The notes beneath the pieces were generated by a model. It was not told the origin of the DNA. It did not search any database and saw only the letters and a program-made list of their open reading frames with translations. The position numbers were made by a program, and so were the translations under genes. A stretch of 64,000 nt of DNA from Spirochaetaceae bacterium (GTDB lineage Bacteria; Spirochaetota; Spirochaetia; Treponematales; Treponemataceae): NCBI GenBank assembly GCA_017618015.1, contig JAFZVC010000025.1:1-64000 (forward strand), written 5' to 3'. Below are positions 33,928-42,297 of this stretch, one piece after another; position 1 is the first letter of the stretch, and every line of letters starts with the position of its first letter.

Positions 33928-36673
33928 TTAGAAGAACCTTCTTTGCGATGGCGACTGTGGTCATCGCATCTTTTCCGTAGTAGTCTGCACCGATTTTCGT
34001 GGCGTATTCCGGCGTGAGGACGGCTCCGCCTGCGACAATGACAAACTTGATATTATTGCCGAGTTTCGCCTGTTCTTTTTCTGTTTCGCGGAGCATTTTA
34101 ATCGTGTTTTCCATGCTCAGAACCGTCGTTGTCATCAGTGCGCTGAGCCCGATAAGAGTGATTTTCTGTTCGAGCGCAGTTTTTATGATTGTTTCCGGGG
34201 CAACGTCTTTGCCGAGGTCGATTACTTCGAAGCCGTAGTTTTCGAGCATTGCGGAGACGATGTTTTTGCCGATGTCGTGGATATCGCCCTGAACGGTCGC
34301 CATAAGGATTTTGCCATTGCTTTTTTGCGCGTCCGGGTTATTTGCGGAGTTCGCGGCGATGTGCTTTTTAAGGATGGCGAAAACTTTTGAAACGGTATCC
34401 GCGCTGAGAAGCAGCTGTGGCAGGAACTTTTTGCCGGAAGCGTAGTCATCTCCAACGTTGTCGAGCGCGGGGACGATGTAGTTGTTCACGATGTCCATTG
34501 GGGAGAGCGTTTCTAAGAGTTTCGCGGCTTCTGCTTCGGCTTTTTCGGGGTAGCCTTTGACGATGGCTTGGAACAATGGGGATGACGCGGTGGATTGCGC
34601 ATCTTGCTGTGATGTCGCGGTTTCGTTCGCGTTTTGTGTGCTCGCGCCTGTGCCAGATTGTGCTCCTGGTTGCGCGGATGCTGGCGTCGCTGTCGGACTT
34701 GTCGCTGATGGTGCTGTGGCGGTCGGGGCGACTGTTCCGGCGTATGCGTCTATATATTCCATGCAGTTTTCGTCAAAGGCGTAAACTGCCTTGTATGTCC
34801 TGTATGAGTCGAGCATGGACTGCGAAAGCGGATTGATTATGCACGCGTCGAGTCCTGCGCTCAATGCCATACTGAAAAAGTGCGAGTTGATGATGTCGCG
34901 GCGCGGCAGTCCGAACGATATGTTTGAAACGCCGAGGATTGTTTTTACGCCTTTTGTGGAAGGCGAAGTTTTCAAAAGCCTGATTCCGCGGATTGTCTCG
35001 GCGGCTTCTTTTTGCTGTGAAGAGACGGTAAGCGTCAGCATGTCGATGAAAATGTCTTTCCGCTTTATACCGTATTTTGCGGCTTCAGCAACGATTTTCT
35101 CTGCGATTGCTAGGCGACCTTCTGCTGTCGGTGGAATACCGTTCTCATCGATACAAAGCGCGACTATGCCACCGCCGTATTTTTGTACGAGCGGGAAAAC
35201 CGCGTCCATAACATGCTGCTTGCCGTTCACCGAGTTTACGAGCGGTTTTCCGTTGTAGCGGCGCATCGCGGCTGCAAGGACGTCCGGCTCGCTTGAGTCA
35301 ATCTGCAGCGGGCATGTAAAAGTTTTTTGAAGCAGAAAAACAGTGTCTGACATAACTTGTTTTTCATCTATTCCGGGAAGTCCAACGTTTACGTCGAGTA
35401 CGTGTGCGCCGGCTGCTATCTGTTTTTCTGCTTCATCTAGGACGAACTGAGTGTCGCCGGAAAGCAGGGCTTCTTTGCATTTCTTTTTGCCGGTGGGGTT
35501 TATGCGCTCGCCGACGATTACCGCGCCGCTCGCGCCCCCGATGCGGACTGTTGTGTTGCCGGAGCAGACGCAAGTCGATTCTTCGTGTGTGGTTTCGGCG
35601 GGGGCGCTAGACGCACGCTTAACTTCCGCGACCGCTTTCGCCATTGCGGCTATATGAGCCGGGGTCGTTCCGCAGCAGCCGCCTAAGATACGTACACCAG
35701 CTTTGTAGTTTGTCAGCTGTGACGCGGCGAATTCGTCCGGCAGCACTTTGAAAACCGTCTTTCCGTTTTCAAGCACCGGAAGTCCCGCGTTTGGTTGCAT
35801 TATCACTGGGATAGATGCTTCTGCCGCAAAAAGAGACGCGAGTTTCTCCGCCACCTCAAGGCTCACTCCGCAGTTCATGCCGACTGCATCAACGCCAAGA
35901 GCTTCCATATATGTAACGGCTGTAAGAACATCAGCACCGGAAAGTGTCCGTAAATTATCCTGAAATGTTATCGACGCGATAATCGGTAGGGAAGTGTTCT
36001 CTTTTACGGCAAGAACTGCGGCCTTAACTTCGTACAGGTCGCTCATCGTCTCTATTATAGCGAGGTCTGCACCGGCTTTTTCACCAGCGATGGCGGCTTG
36101 CGCATATGATGTGTAAGCTTCATCGAACGTCATCGTTCCTGCTGGCTCAATCAGCTTTCCACTTGGGCCTATGTCGAGCGCGACAAACTTCGGACTAACC
36201 GCCACAGAACCCGATGGACTCGCGCCCACAGCGGAGGGGCTTTCTTTAGATGGGCTCGCGCCCAAACCCGATGGACTCCCGCCATCACTCGAACAGCCCG
36301 CGCCCACAGCGGAATAGCCCAAACTGGAGTCGCCCGAAACGCCAACTTGCTTCTCTCGCGCATACTCCTCTATCGCGTCGCGCACGAGCGAAACTGCCGC
36401 CCTTATCGCGTCTCCTGCTGAAAATTTTGCGCCATGCATTTTTATCGGTGTCGCGCCAAAAGTGTTTGTCGTTATAAAATCAGAGCCTGCTCTAAGATAT
36501 TGCAGATGGATGTTTTTTATCACGTCCGGATGCGTAAAATTGAGCTCTTCGGGTATTTTGTAGTCGGTAACGCCGGATGCCTGAATCATTGTTCCCATTC
36601 CGCCGTCAGAGAAAACAGGTTTGCCCTCTTTTATCCGGTTAGAAAGAAATGTCCTGAAATCGACTTTTGCCAT
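33920..36673 (-). CDS. metH: Cobalamin-dependent methionine synthase lacking the activation domain
   Basis: Transfers the methyl group of 5-methyl-tetrahydrofolate to homocysteine through cobalamin. Domains: homocysteine-binding (1-330, Zn ligands in GMNCGV and GGCCGTTPAH), pterin-binding (about 375-640, GERINPTGKKKCKEAL and DVNVGLPGIDEKQVM), B12 cap and B12-binding (about 700-917, base-off motif DIHDIGKNIVSAM). The 917 aa end after the B12 domain, so the C-terminal AdoMet reactivation domain (about 300 aa in E. coli) is missing. Ser/Gly/Pro-rich insertions occur at residues 111-160 and before the cap. CGGAG supports ATG 36673. It lies in an operon with metF, which supplies its methyl donor. 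Confidence 0.93.
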   Translation of the reverse strand: MAKVDFRTFLSNRIKEGKPVFSDGGMGTMIQASGVTDYKIPEELNFTHPDVIKNIHLQYLRAGSDFITTNTFGATPIKMHGAKFSAGDAIRAAVSLVRDAIEEYAREKQVGVSGDSSLGYSAVGAGCSSDGGSPSGLGASPSKESPSAVGASPSGSVAVSPKFVALDIGPSGKLIEPAGTMTFDEAYTSYAQAAIAGEKAGADLAIIETMSDLYEVKAAVLAVKENTSLPIIASITFQDNLRTLSGADVLTAVTYMEALGVDAVGMNCGVSLEVAEKLASLFAAEASIPVIMQPNAGLPVLENGKTVFKVLPDEFAASQLTNYKAGVRILGGCCGTTPAHIAAMAKAVAEVKRASSAPAETTHEESTCVCSGNTTVRIGGASGAVIVGERINPTGKKKCKEALLSGDTQFVLDEAEKQIAAGAHVLDVNVGLPGIDEKQVMSDTVFLLQKTFTCPLQIDSSEPDVLAAAMRRYNGKPLVNSVNGKQHVMDAVFPLVQKYGGGIVALCIDENGIPPTAEGRLAIAEKIVAEAAKYGIKRKDIFIDMLTLTVSSQQKEAAETIRGIRLLKTSPSTKGVKTILGVSNISFGLPRRDIINSHFFSMALSAGLDACIINPLSQSMLDSYRTYKAVYAFDENCMEYIDAYAGTVAPTATAPSATSPTATPASAQPGAQSGTGASTQNANETATSQQDAQSTASSPLFQAIVKGYPEKAEAEAAKLLETLSPMDIVNNYIVPALDNVGDDYASGKKFLPQLLLSADTVSKVFAILKKHIAANSANNPDAQKSNGKILMATVQGDIHDIGKNIVSAMLENYGFEVIDLGKDVAPETIIKTALEQKITLIGLSALMTTTVLSMENTIKMLRETEKEQAKLGNNIKFVIVAGGAVLTPEYATKIGADYYGKDAMTTVAIAKKVLLNE

Positions 36674-36719
36674 CCGTATTCTCCGTTCCGTTGTTCCCCG
36701 CACCGCGCCTTAAAATGCG

Positions 36720-37628
36720 CTAGGCATTGACTGCCTTAACTATGCTGTTGATGTTTGACATTATTGCTTCTGCGACGTTTGGTTTGTTCATCGTGTAAAT
36801 ATGAATGCCGCGCACCCCGTTCGAAATCAGGTCGATAATCTGGTCTGTCGCGTATGCGATTCCTGCCTGCATAAGCGCTTCCGGGCTGTCCTGGAACCGG
36901 TCGACAATCATCAGCAGCTTGCGCGGAATGTACGCGTTCGAAAGCTTTATCATGCGTTTCACCTGAGACGGCTGTGTTATCGGCATTATTCCGGCTAGAA
37001 CCGGCACGTGAATGCCCTTTGACTGCAAGCGATACAAAAAGCTGTAGAGCATGTCGTTGTCAAAAAACATCTGTGTCGTAAGAAAATCGCAGCCAGCCTC
37101 AACCTTGTATTTCACGTTGTCTATATCGATGTCGCGGTTGTAGCTTTCCGGGTGTCCTTCCGGGTAGCACGCGCCGCCCACACAAAAATTGCCAGTCGCC
37201 TTTAGCACCGCAACAAGATCAGATGCGTGCGCATATCCCTTTTCTTTCCATGCGTCAAAAAATCCTTCGGGCATGTTGCCGTTCGCATCTGGCTGAGGAA
37301 TGTCTCCGCGCAACGCAAGTACGTTCTCAATTCCGAGCTTTGAAAGCTCTGCCGCTGTCGCGGAAATATCTTCCTTTGAAGCCCCAACGCACGTAAGATG
37401 CGCAAGAGCCGTCGCGTTTCCTTTTGTCTGAAGTTCGCCCGCAATCTGGGCTGTGTTCCGCTTTGTGCTTCCGCCTGCGCCGTAAGTAATGCTCATAAAA
37501 TCAGGATGCAGTGAACAAAGTTTCATCGCCGTGTTAATCACGGACTCGTACGATGACTGCTGTTTCGGCGGGAAAATCTCGAAAGAGACGGAAAGTTTTT
37601 TTGCGTTAAGTATGTCTGATATTCTCAT
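36720..37628 (-). CDS. metF: Methylenetetrahydrofolate reductase
   Basis: Flavoprotein that reduces 5,10-methylene-THF to 5-methyl-THF, the methyl donor for MetH encoded 46 bp downstream. The 302 aa show the TIM-barrel family marks SFEIFPPK (catalytic Glu), FMSITYGAGGSTKRNT, LTCVGAS, NVLALRGDIPQ, GGACYPEGHPES and DFLTTQMFFDND. The length is normal. AGGA is 6 nt before the ATG. A promoter at 37655-37683 should drive metF-metH-33037. Confidence 0.95.
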   Translation of the reverse strand: MRISDILNAKKLSVSFEIFPPKQQSSYESVINTAMKLCSLHPDFMSITYGAGGSTKRNTAQIAGELQTKGNATALAHLTCVGASKEDISATAAELSKLGIENVLALRGDIPQPDANGNMPEGFFDAWKEKGYAHASDLVAVLKATGNFCVGGACYPEGHPESYNRDIDIDNVKYKVEAGCDFLTTQMFFDNDMLYSFLYRLQSKGIHVPVLAGIMPITQPSQVKRMIKLSNAYIPRKLLMIVDRFQDSPEALMQAGIAYATDQIIDLISNGVRGIHIYTMNKPNVAEAIMSNINSIVKAVNA

Positions 37629-37654
37629 GAGTAATCCTGTTGAGAGTGTGACTT

Positions 37655-37683
37655 ACTATACATTTTTTGCGGGGCTTTGTGAA
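37655..37683 (-). promoter_or_regulatory. Promoter of the metF-metH operon
   Basis: Minus strand: TTCACA (37683-37678), 17 bp, TATAGT (37660-37655). The predicted start near 37648 leaves a short leader of about 20 nt with an AGGA site, so no room for a methionine or SAM riboswitch. Confidence 0.65.
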
Positions 37684-37689
37684 CCGCCC

Positions 37690-37835
37690 AAGCAGTACAT
37701 GGGGGAGATATACGGGCGCGCCGCCGTTTCCTACCAGAACCGGCGGCCGGGCTTTGCGGGGCTCCGGCTTTCGCCTACGACCTCGCCTGACGGCGAGTTT
37801 TCGCTTCGCTCACCCCTACAAGTCCTCGCGCAGCT
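37690..37835. repeat. GC-rich palindromic intergenic element
   Basis: The 210-bp gap between metF and the DUF362 gene holds a GC-rich block with several inverted repeats, e.g. CCGCCG...CGGCGG around 37721-37746. It shares the 12-mer GGCGGCCGGGCT (37742-37753) with the element at 54812-54929, which marks the two as members of one dispersed repeat. No coding potential was seen. Confidence 0.5.
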
Positions 37836-37838
37836 CGT

Positions 37839-38996
37839 CTAAAACTTGCGCAGTTTTATCGCTTCGACAGGGCAGATTTCGTGACAACAGAAGCAGTGCA
37901 GGCATTTTGATTTGTCAGAAATCGCGACAAATTTCTGCGCGTTCGGAGTTTCAGCCGTTGCGACAGTCTTTTTGTCGGTGTAAAAACGCAGGATTTGTGG
38001 CGGACAGATTTCAAGGCACTTTCCGCAGCGGATACACTTTTTCTTGTTGAAGTGCGGCGTTTTTACAAAGACGAGCGTCGCCATCTTGTTAAGGAAGCCT
38101 GGCAGCATTTTTTGAAGAGTCACAGCCGCGCTTGCGTCTTTTACAATTTTGAACGAAGCCGGTTTCAGCTCTTTTGGCGTGCAGCCAACAGTCTGAATAT
38201 CATCGGGGGATTTGAGCCATCTTCCGCGCTCCAACGCGCACTTCAAGTTTGGAATTTGATATGGATTATAACCTACGATTGACGAGCATACCCAGTCGAG
38301 CGCAAGTATGTTGTCGGACGCGGCAAGAAAGCCGAGTTTCACAGGATCGCCGTTTCCGGGCCCACCCTGTCCTTCCATGCCGACAATCGCGTCCATTATG
38401 GCGTACTGTGCGTTCGCGGCTATGTTAAGGTCGGTAAGATAAGCTGAAAAATCTTTTTTGTCGGCAAAACGGTAGTGTGTCTTTGCTTTTTTTAACCCGA
38501 CGACAAGCCCAAAAAGGTTTTTCATTGCGCCGGTGTACGACATGAACTGATGCGTCTTAAGCTTGGAAATTGAAACGACGATATCTGCGCGGGTAAAAGG
38601 CTCCGCAAAGTCGAGCAGTTTGACAATCTTTCCGTCGGGACACGGCACCTGAACCGATGTGTTGAAATCGACCCACTCGCCGCCGTTTTTTTCGACCTGT
38701 TCAAGCATACCCGTGGCTCTTGCCGCAGATATTGAGCTTGCCACAGCCGGAGATTCGCCCACAAGAACTTTTGCCGCTCCAAGTTCCACAAAAATCTTAA
38801 CGGCGGCACCGACAACGACAGGATGCGTGCAAATGGCAAACTCAGGCTTCTTTGGCGAAAGAATATTCGGCTTAAGAAGGACTGTTTTGCCTTTCACGTC
38901 CGGCGGTGGAACAAGCGATACAAGCTTTTGCAAAGCCGCATAAACGTCATCGAAGTTATATTCCTGGCATTTTTCCAGAGCAGTCGTTGTCGTCAT
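37839..38996 (-). CDS. DUF362 protein with two 4Fe-4S clusters
   Basis: A 385-aa protein with an N-terminal DUF362 domain (VLLKPNILSPKKPEFAICTHPVVV, VSISKLKTHQFMSYTGAMKNLFG, DAIVGMEGQGGPGNG, SDNILALDWVCSSIVGYNP) and a C-terminal ferredoxin module with two CxxCxxCxxxCP motifs (CIRCGKCLEICP and CLHCFCCHEICP). DUF362 proteins of this type are iron-sulfur proteins of uncertain role, possibly redox or polyglutamyl/amide metabolism. No partner genes are adjacent. The ATG at 38996 follows a consensus TATAAT box by 6 nt with no ribosome binding site; an upstream in-frame ATG would lie within the promoter. Confidence 0.85.
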   Translation of the reverse strand: MTTTTALEKCQEYNFDDVYAALQKLVSLVPPPDVKGKTVLLKPNILSPKKPEFAICTHPVVVGAAVKIFVELGAAKVLVGESPAVASSISAARATGMLEQVEKNGGEWVDFNTSVQVPCPDGKIVKLLDFAEPFTRADIVVSISKLKTHQFMSYTGAMKNLFGLVVGLKKAKTHYRFADKKDFSAYLTDLNIAANAQYAIMDAIVGMEGQGGPGNGDPVKLGFLAASDNILALDWVCSSIVGYNPYQIPNLKCALERGRWLKSPDDIQTVGCTPKELKPASFKIVKDASAAVTLQKMLPGFLNKMATLVFVKTPHFNKKKCIRCGKCLEICPPQILRFYTDKKTVATAETPNAQKFVAISDKSKCLHCFCCHEICPVEAIKLRKF

Positions 38997-39002
38997 AACG
39001 CG

Positions 39003-39032
39003 ATTATACACTGATTATATGTAGCTTGTGAA
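39003..39032 (-). promoter_or_regulatory. Leaderless promoter of the DUF362 gene
   Basis: Minus strand: TTCACA (39032-39027), 18 bp, TATAAT (39008-39003, perfect consensus), 6 nt, ATG 38996. It diverges from the promoter at 39086-39114. Confidence 0.75.
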
Positions 39033-39085
39033 CGGAAAAAACTCCGATTTTTAGCAATTATATGATTCGCGAATTTTGCGAAACC

Positions 39086-39114
39086 TTGAAATTATCGGTT
39101 TTTTGTGCTAAAGT
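39086..39114 (+). promoter_or_regulatory. Leaderless promoter of the large lipoprotein gene
   Basis: TTGAAA (39086-39091), 17 bp, TAAAGT (39109-39114), 7 nt, ATG 39122. No Shine-Dalgarno precedes the start codon. Confidence 0.6.
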
Positions 39115-39121
39115 GAAAATA

Positions 39122-42100
39122 ATGAATATCAAAATACACCAAATACTCAAATATTCACTATTTATAGTGGTTATATTTTTTGCTTCTTCGTTGGTAGTAT
39201 CATGTAAAGATTTATTTACAGGTGATATAACATCCCTCAATCCAGCAAATCAAAATGAACCAGAAACACCGGCAGAAGCTGACGAAAAAACCGTTATTTT
39301 CACAGGTACGATAAGCAGCGCTTTTTCAAACGGAGGTGCCGTACCCGCTAAGTATGCCGCGCAATTCGTAAATACAGCGGATGTGACGGGCAGCGCGGAA
39401 AACTCCGATGCGCTCAGCCGCTCCGCGATGCCGTCAAGGCCTGAGAATTGCTACTATAAAGTTTCAGCATCGTATTCAGGTTTGCTCATACCAATTACTA
39501 AATACCTTGAAAAAGATACAACTTCTTTCAGCCTTCCGCTTGTTTCGGGCAAAGTTTGGGAAGTCATCGTGGAGCTGAAATCCGGCAGCATATTGAACGT
39601 TCTTACCGGCGATTCGACACTCCTCTCCGACTCTTCAACGCTTGATCTTTCATCAAGCAGCATTGCCTCTTGCGACTTTCTTCTAAAGCCGACTACAGGG
39701 GGAAGCGGTACAATCGCACTAAGTTTCTTAAACCCGGACAGCGTCTTCAACTCGGTTTCAGTTGTTTCCGTCAAAAAAAACGGTGTGGATGTCAGCACGG
39801 ACTGGGACAATGCCGTCAATTGCACGACAACCGGTTTGTCAATGAAAACGAACAAAACGCTGGCAGCCGGCGTGTACGATATAAAACTTGACTTTAAGAA
39901 AAACTCAAATCTCGTATACACCACGATGCAGGCGATAACCGTATTTTCGAGCATGACGACTGATACGTGGGTTACAAGCCTAGCGACCTCGGATACGGAT
40001 GGAAAATTGAAACTTCGCATTACACAGCAAATGGTAAATTCCTTCCAACTAAAGGACTTTTTTGTCGGCGCAACATCGGCGAATCAATATCCTCTGGATT
40101 CTTATTCCGGTTCGCCCTATTATCCGCTTGCCACAGTATCAAAAGCATTGTCGATTATAAAAGACCTTCCTGCGATAAACTCAGCAGATGAACCGATACA
40201 ATACACAATTCATGTAAGAGACGGCATTGAAGAAAACATAACGTCAACGATTAACATCCAGAATAATATAACGATAGAATGTTGGAAAACCAGAACCGGA
40301 GACAAGCTGGGAACAGCGACGCTGATATGGAATGGCAGCAGCGCAAATATGATGAGTATTTCTTCTTCCGGTTCACTTACAATAGATGGTAATAAACTTA
40401 CGGAAACGACATGGAGCGGTCTTGTTATTGACGGTAACAAAGACAATAAATCTGTGAAAATATCATCATCAGGTATGTTTCACATGAAAGGCGGAAAAAT
40501 CCAGAATTTTGCTAATGGTTCTCATTCAGATCGACCTTTCTATTTTGAAAACAAGTTTATTATGGACGGCGGTATTATTAGTGATAATATCTCTTTGTAT
40601 GATATAAATACACCTGAACTTATTTATCTCGAATCATGTGAGTTCATAATGAATGACGGCATAATTTGCGATAACGATATTACAGAATCTAGATATTCAA
40701 CTTGTGGCATTGTTGAGTTACACGGTTCTTCTTCATTCGTTATGAACGGGGGAATTATAACCCGCAACAAAGCTAAAGGTGGCGGTGGAGTCAATATTGA
40801 TAGCGCAGAGAGTACATTCACAATGAATGGCGGTGAGATATCTGAGAACGAATCTACCTCTTTTGGTGGTGGAGTATATGCTAATAAAGGTACTTTCGTA
40901 ATGACCGGCGGAAAAATTACACGGAACACTGCGCTTCTCGGTGGTGGTGTTTATGTAAATTATGATAATACATTCAAGATAAGTGGAAGTGCATACATTC
41001 CTTCTGGTGATAAAGATGGAAACACTGGTAAGGGTAAGAACGATGTTAGTATTGATTCTACAAACGGTAAGCATTTCTATATCGGAGGTTCTCTTACTCC
41101 GCCGTCAGAAGCGAATGGTATTGCGGCGACGATAACACCGAATGGCTATGATGATTTGTTCGAACATATAGTTGTCGCTGACGAAGGTGTTTCAACCGAT
41201 GTGTTTGCAGAAGCATGCAGCAAGTTCAATGTTACGCCGTATTCTAGCAATGGTACCACAACCTATTATAAGATTAATTCCTCTGGATACGTAATACCCA
41301 AAGGTACAAATTCAATCTCAGGAAATATTGTATCAATTTCTGACAGTTCTCTTGAGACTTTAGTGTTCACAGCTGGTACATCTTACGAATTCGTTGTAGA
41401 TGAGAGCTTTTCTAATTCTGACCTGTCTTCGCTATTTAACAATATAAAAGAGGCAAATATCGCTTCTTCCACAGTTGATTTGTCGAGCACTTCAATTACT
41501 TCCATGAGTGCATGGGTTTATGGCAAAGTTGAAACTCTTGTGTTGCCTTCAAGTTTAACGAGTACGAATTCTCAGGTCTTTGAGAATGGTGCTGATTTGA
41601 AAGAAATTTTGGTTTCTGACGATAATCCAAACTACACAACAGTGAATGGTGTTCTTTACAATAAAAATATGACGAAGCTGATATGTTATCCAAGGATGAA
41701 GGAAGGCAATGAATTTACTTTGCCCAATACTGTAACTTCGCTTGCATATGGAGCTTTCTTTAGAAATGAATATCTGGAAACGATTAACGGATTGCAGCAA
41801 TTAACTAGAATAGATGATTTTAATGTTTTCCAGTCGATGAAGAAAATCAAGGAATTGAATTTAACTGGGTTGACATCTGGTATTCCTAGTTATGTCTTTG
41901 AGTTTTCTTCTGTAGAGAAAGTTTATCTTTCTTCTTCTGTCTCTTCATTAGGAATGGATTGTTTTTATAATTGTTCAAAACTTACAGAAATCCATTTTGC
42001 AAGAACAACGCCACCTTCTTTAAGTAATGGTAATGGTCACGCTGAATTCACGTATTGTAATTCAAATTTGAAATTCTATGTGCCGAGTGGCTGTACGAGC

Positions 42101-42193
42101 GCGTATACAGGAGCAACAGGAAACTATGGCTTTGCAAATTCAAGTTATAACGCGCTAGCTTCCTCGCTAAGCAGCCGAATTATCGAAGAGTAA
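39122..42193 (+). CDS. Large surface lipoprotein with beta-helix and BspA-type leucine-rich repeats
   Basis: A 1023-aa lipoprotein (signal ending ASSLVVSC, Cys28), probably exposed at the cell surface. The N-terminal half is Ser/Thr-rich with Ig-like character. Residues of about 420-650 form a right-handed beta-helix with repeats of the type F-x-M-N/T-G-G-x-I-x-x-N (MNGGIITRNKAKGGGGV, MNGGEISENESTSFGGGVY, MTGGKITRNTALLGGGVY). The C-terminal third carries BspA/LRR_5 repeats (VETLVLPSSLTS, FTLPNTVTSLAYGAFF, VEKVYLSSSVSSLGMDCFYNCSKL). Such proteins often mediate adhesion. The start at 39122 gives the lipoprotein signal and follows a promoter by 7 nt; the frame is open for 20 more codons upstream. 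Base composition falls clearly in GC from about 40200 on. Confidence 0.82.
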   Translation: MNIKIHQILKYSLFIVVIFFASSLVVSCKDLFTGDITSLNPANQNEPETPAEADEKTVIFTGTISSAFSNGGAVPAKYAAQFVNTADVTGSAENSDALSRSAMPSRPENCYYKVSASYSGLLIPITKYLEKDTTSFSLPLVSGKVWEVIVELKSGSILNVLTGDSTLLSDSSTLDLSSSSIASCDFLLKPTTGGSGTIALSFLNPDSVFNSVSVVSVKKNGVDVSTDWDNAVNCTTTGLSMKTNKTLAAGVYDIKLDFKKNSNLVYTTMQAITVFSSMTTDTWVTSLATSDTDGKLKLRITQQMVNSFQLKDFFVGATSANQYPLDSYSGSPYYPLATVSKALSIIKDLPAINSADEPIQYTIHVRDGIEENITSTINIQNNITIECWKTRTGDKLGTATLIWNGSSANMMSISSSGSLTIDGNKLTETTWSGLVIDGNKDNKSVKISSSGMFHMKGGKIQNFANGSHSDRPFYFENKFIMDGGIISDNISLYDINTPELIYLESCEFIMNDGIICDNDITESRYSTCGIVELHGSSSFVMNGGIITRNKAKGGGGVNIDSAESTFTMNGGEISENESTSFGGGVYANKGTFVMTGGKITRNTALLGGGVYVNYDNTFKISGSAYIPSGDKDGNTGKGKNDVSIDSTNGKHFYIGGSLTPPSEANGIAATITPNGYDDLFEHIVVADEGVSTDVFAEACSKFNVTPYSSNGTTTYYKINSSGYVIPKGTNSISGNIVSISDSSLETLVFTAGTSYEFVVDESFSNSDLSSLFNNIKEANIASSTVDLSSTSITSMSAWVYGKVETLVLPSSLTSTNSQVFENGADLKEILVSDDNPNYTTVNGVLYNKNMTKLICYPRMKEGNEFTLPNTVTSLAYGAFFRNEYLETINGLQQLTRIDDFNVFQSMKKIKELNLTGLTSGIPSYVFEFSSVEKVYLSSSVSSLGMDCFYNCSKLTEIHFARTTPPSLSNGNGHAEFTYCNSNLKFYVPSGCTSAYTGATGNYGFANSSYNALASSLSSRIIEE

Positions 42194-42236
42194 AAAAACA
42201 CCGCGGAGTATAGTCAAATATACAATCCGCGGCGTG
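42192..42236 (-). terminator. Terminator of the aconitase-family gene
   Basis: CCGCGGA (42201-42207) with TCCGCGG (42226-42232), extended by GTATA/TATAC across a 2-nt bulge, is followed on the minus strand by a run of seven T. It also lies directly after the lipoprotein stop, where it may act less efficiently on the plus strand. Confidence 0.75.
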
Positions 42237-42260
42237 AGTAATGTCCAGGATGAAACTTTA

Positions 42261-42284
42261 CCAGACGGACGCGAGCCCGTCTGG
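42261..42284. repeat. Perfect 8-bp hairpin between convergent genes
   Basis: CCAGACGG (42261-42268) with CCGTCTGG (42277-42284) and an 8-nt loop. No T run follows on either strand. It lies just past the end of the aconitase-family gene. Confidence 0.5.
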
Positions 42285-42297
42285 ATAGATTTAATGT

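Noticed and set aside
37629-37838. SAM or cobalamin riboswitch upstream of metF-metH
   Set aside because: The likely promoter leaves a leader of only about 20 nt, and no conserved riboswitch core was recognised in the region.
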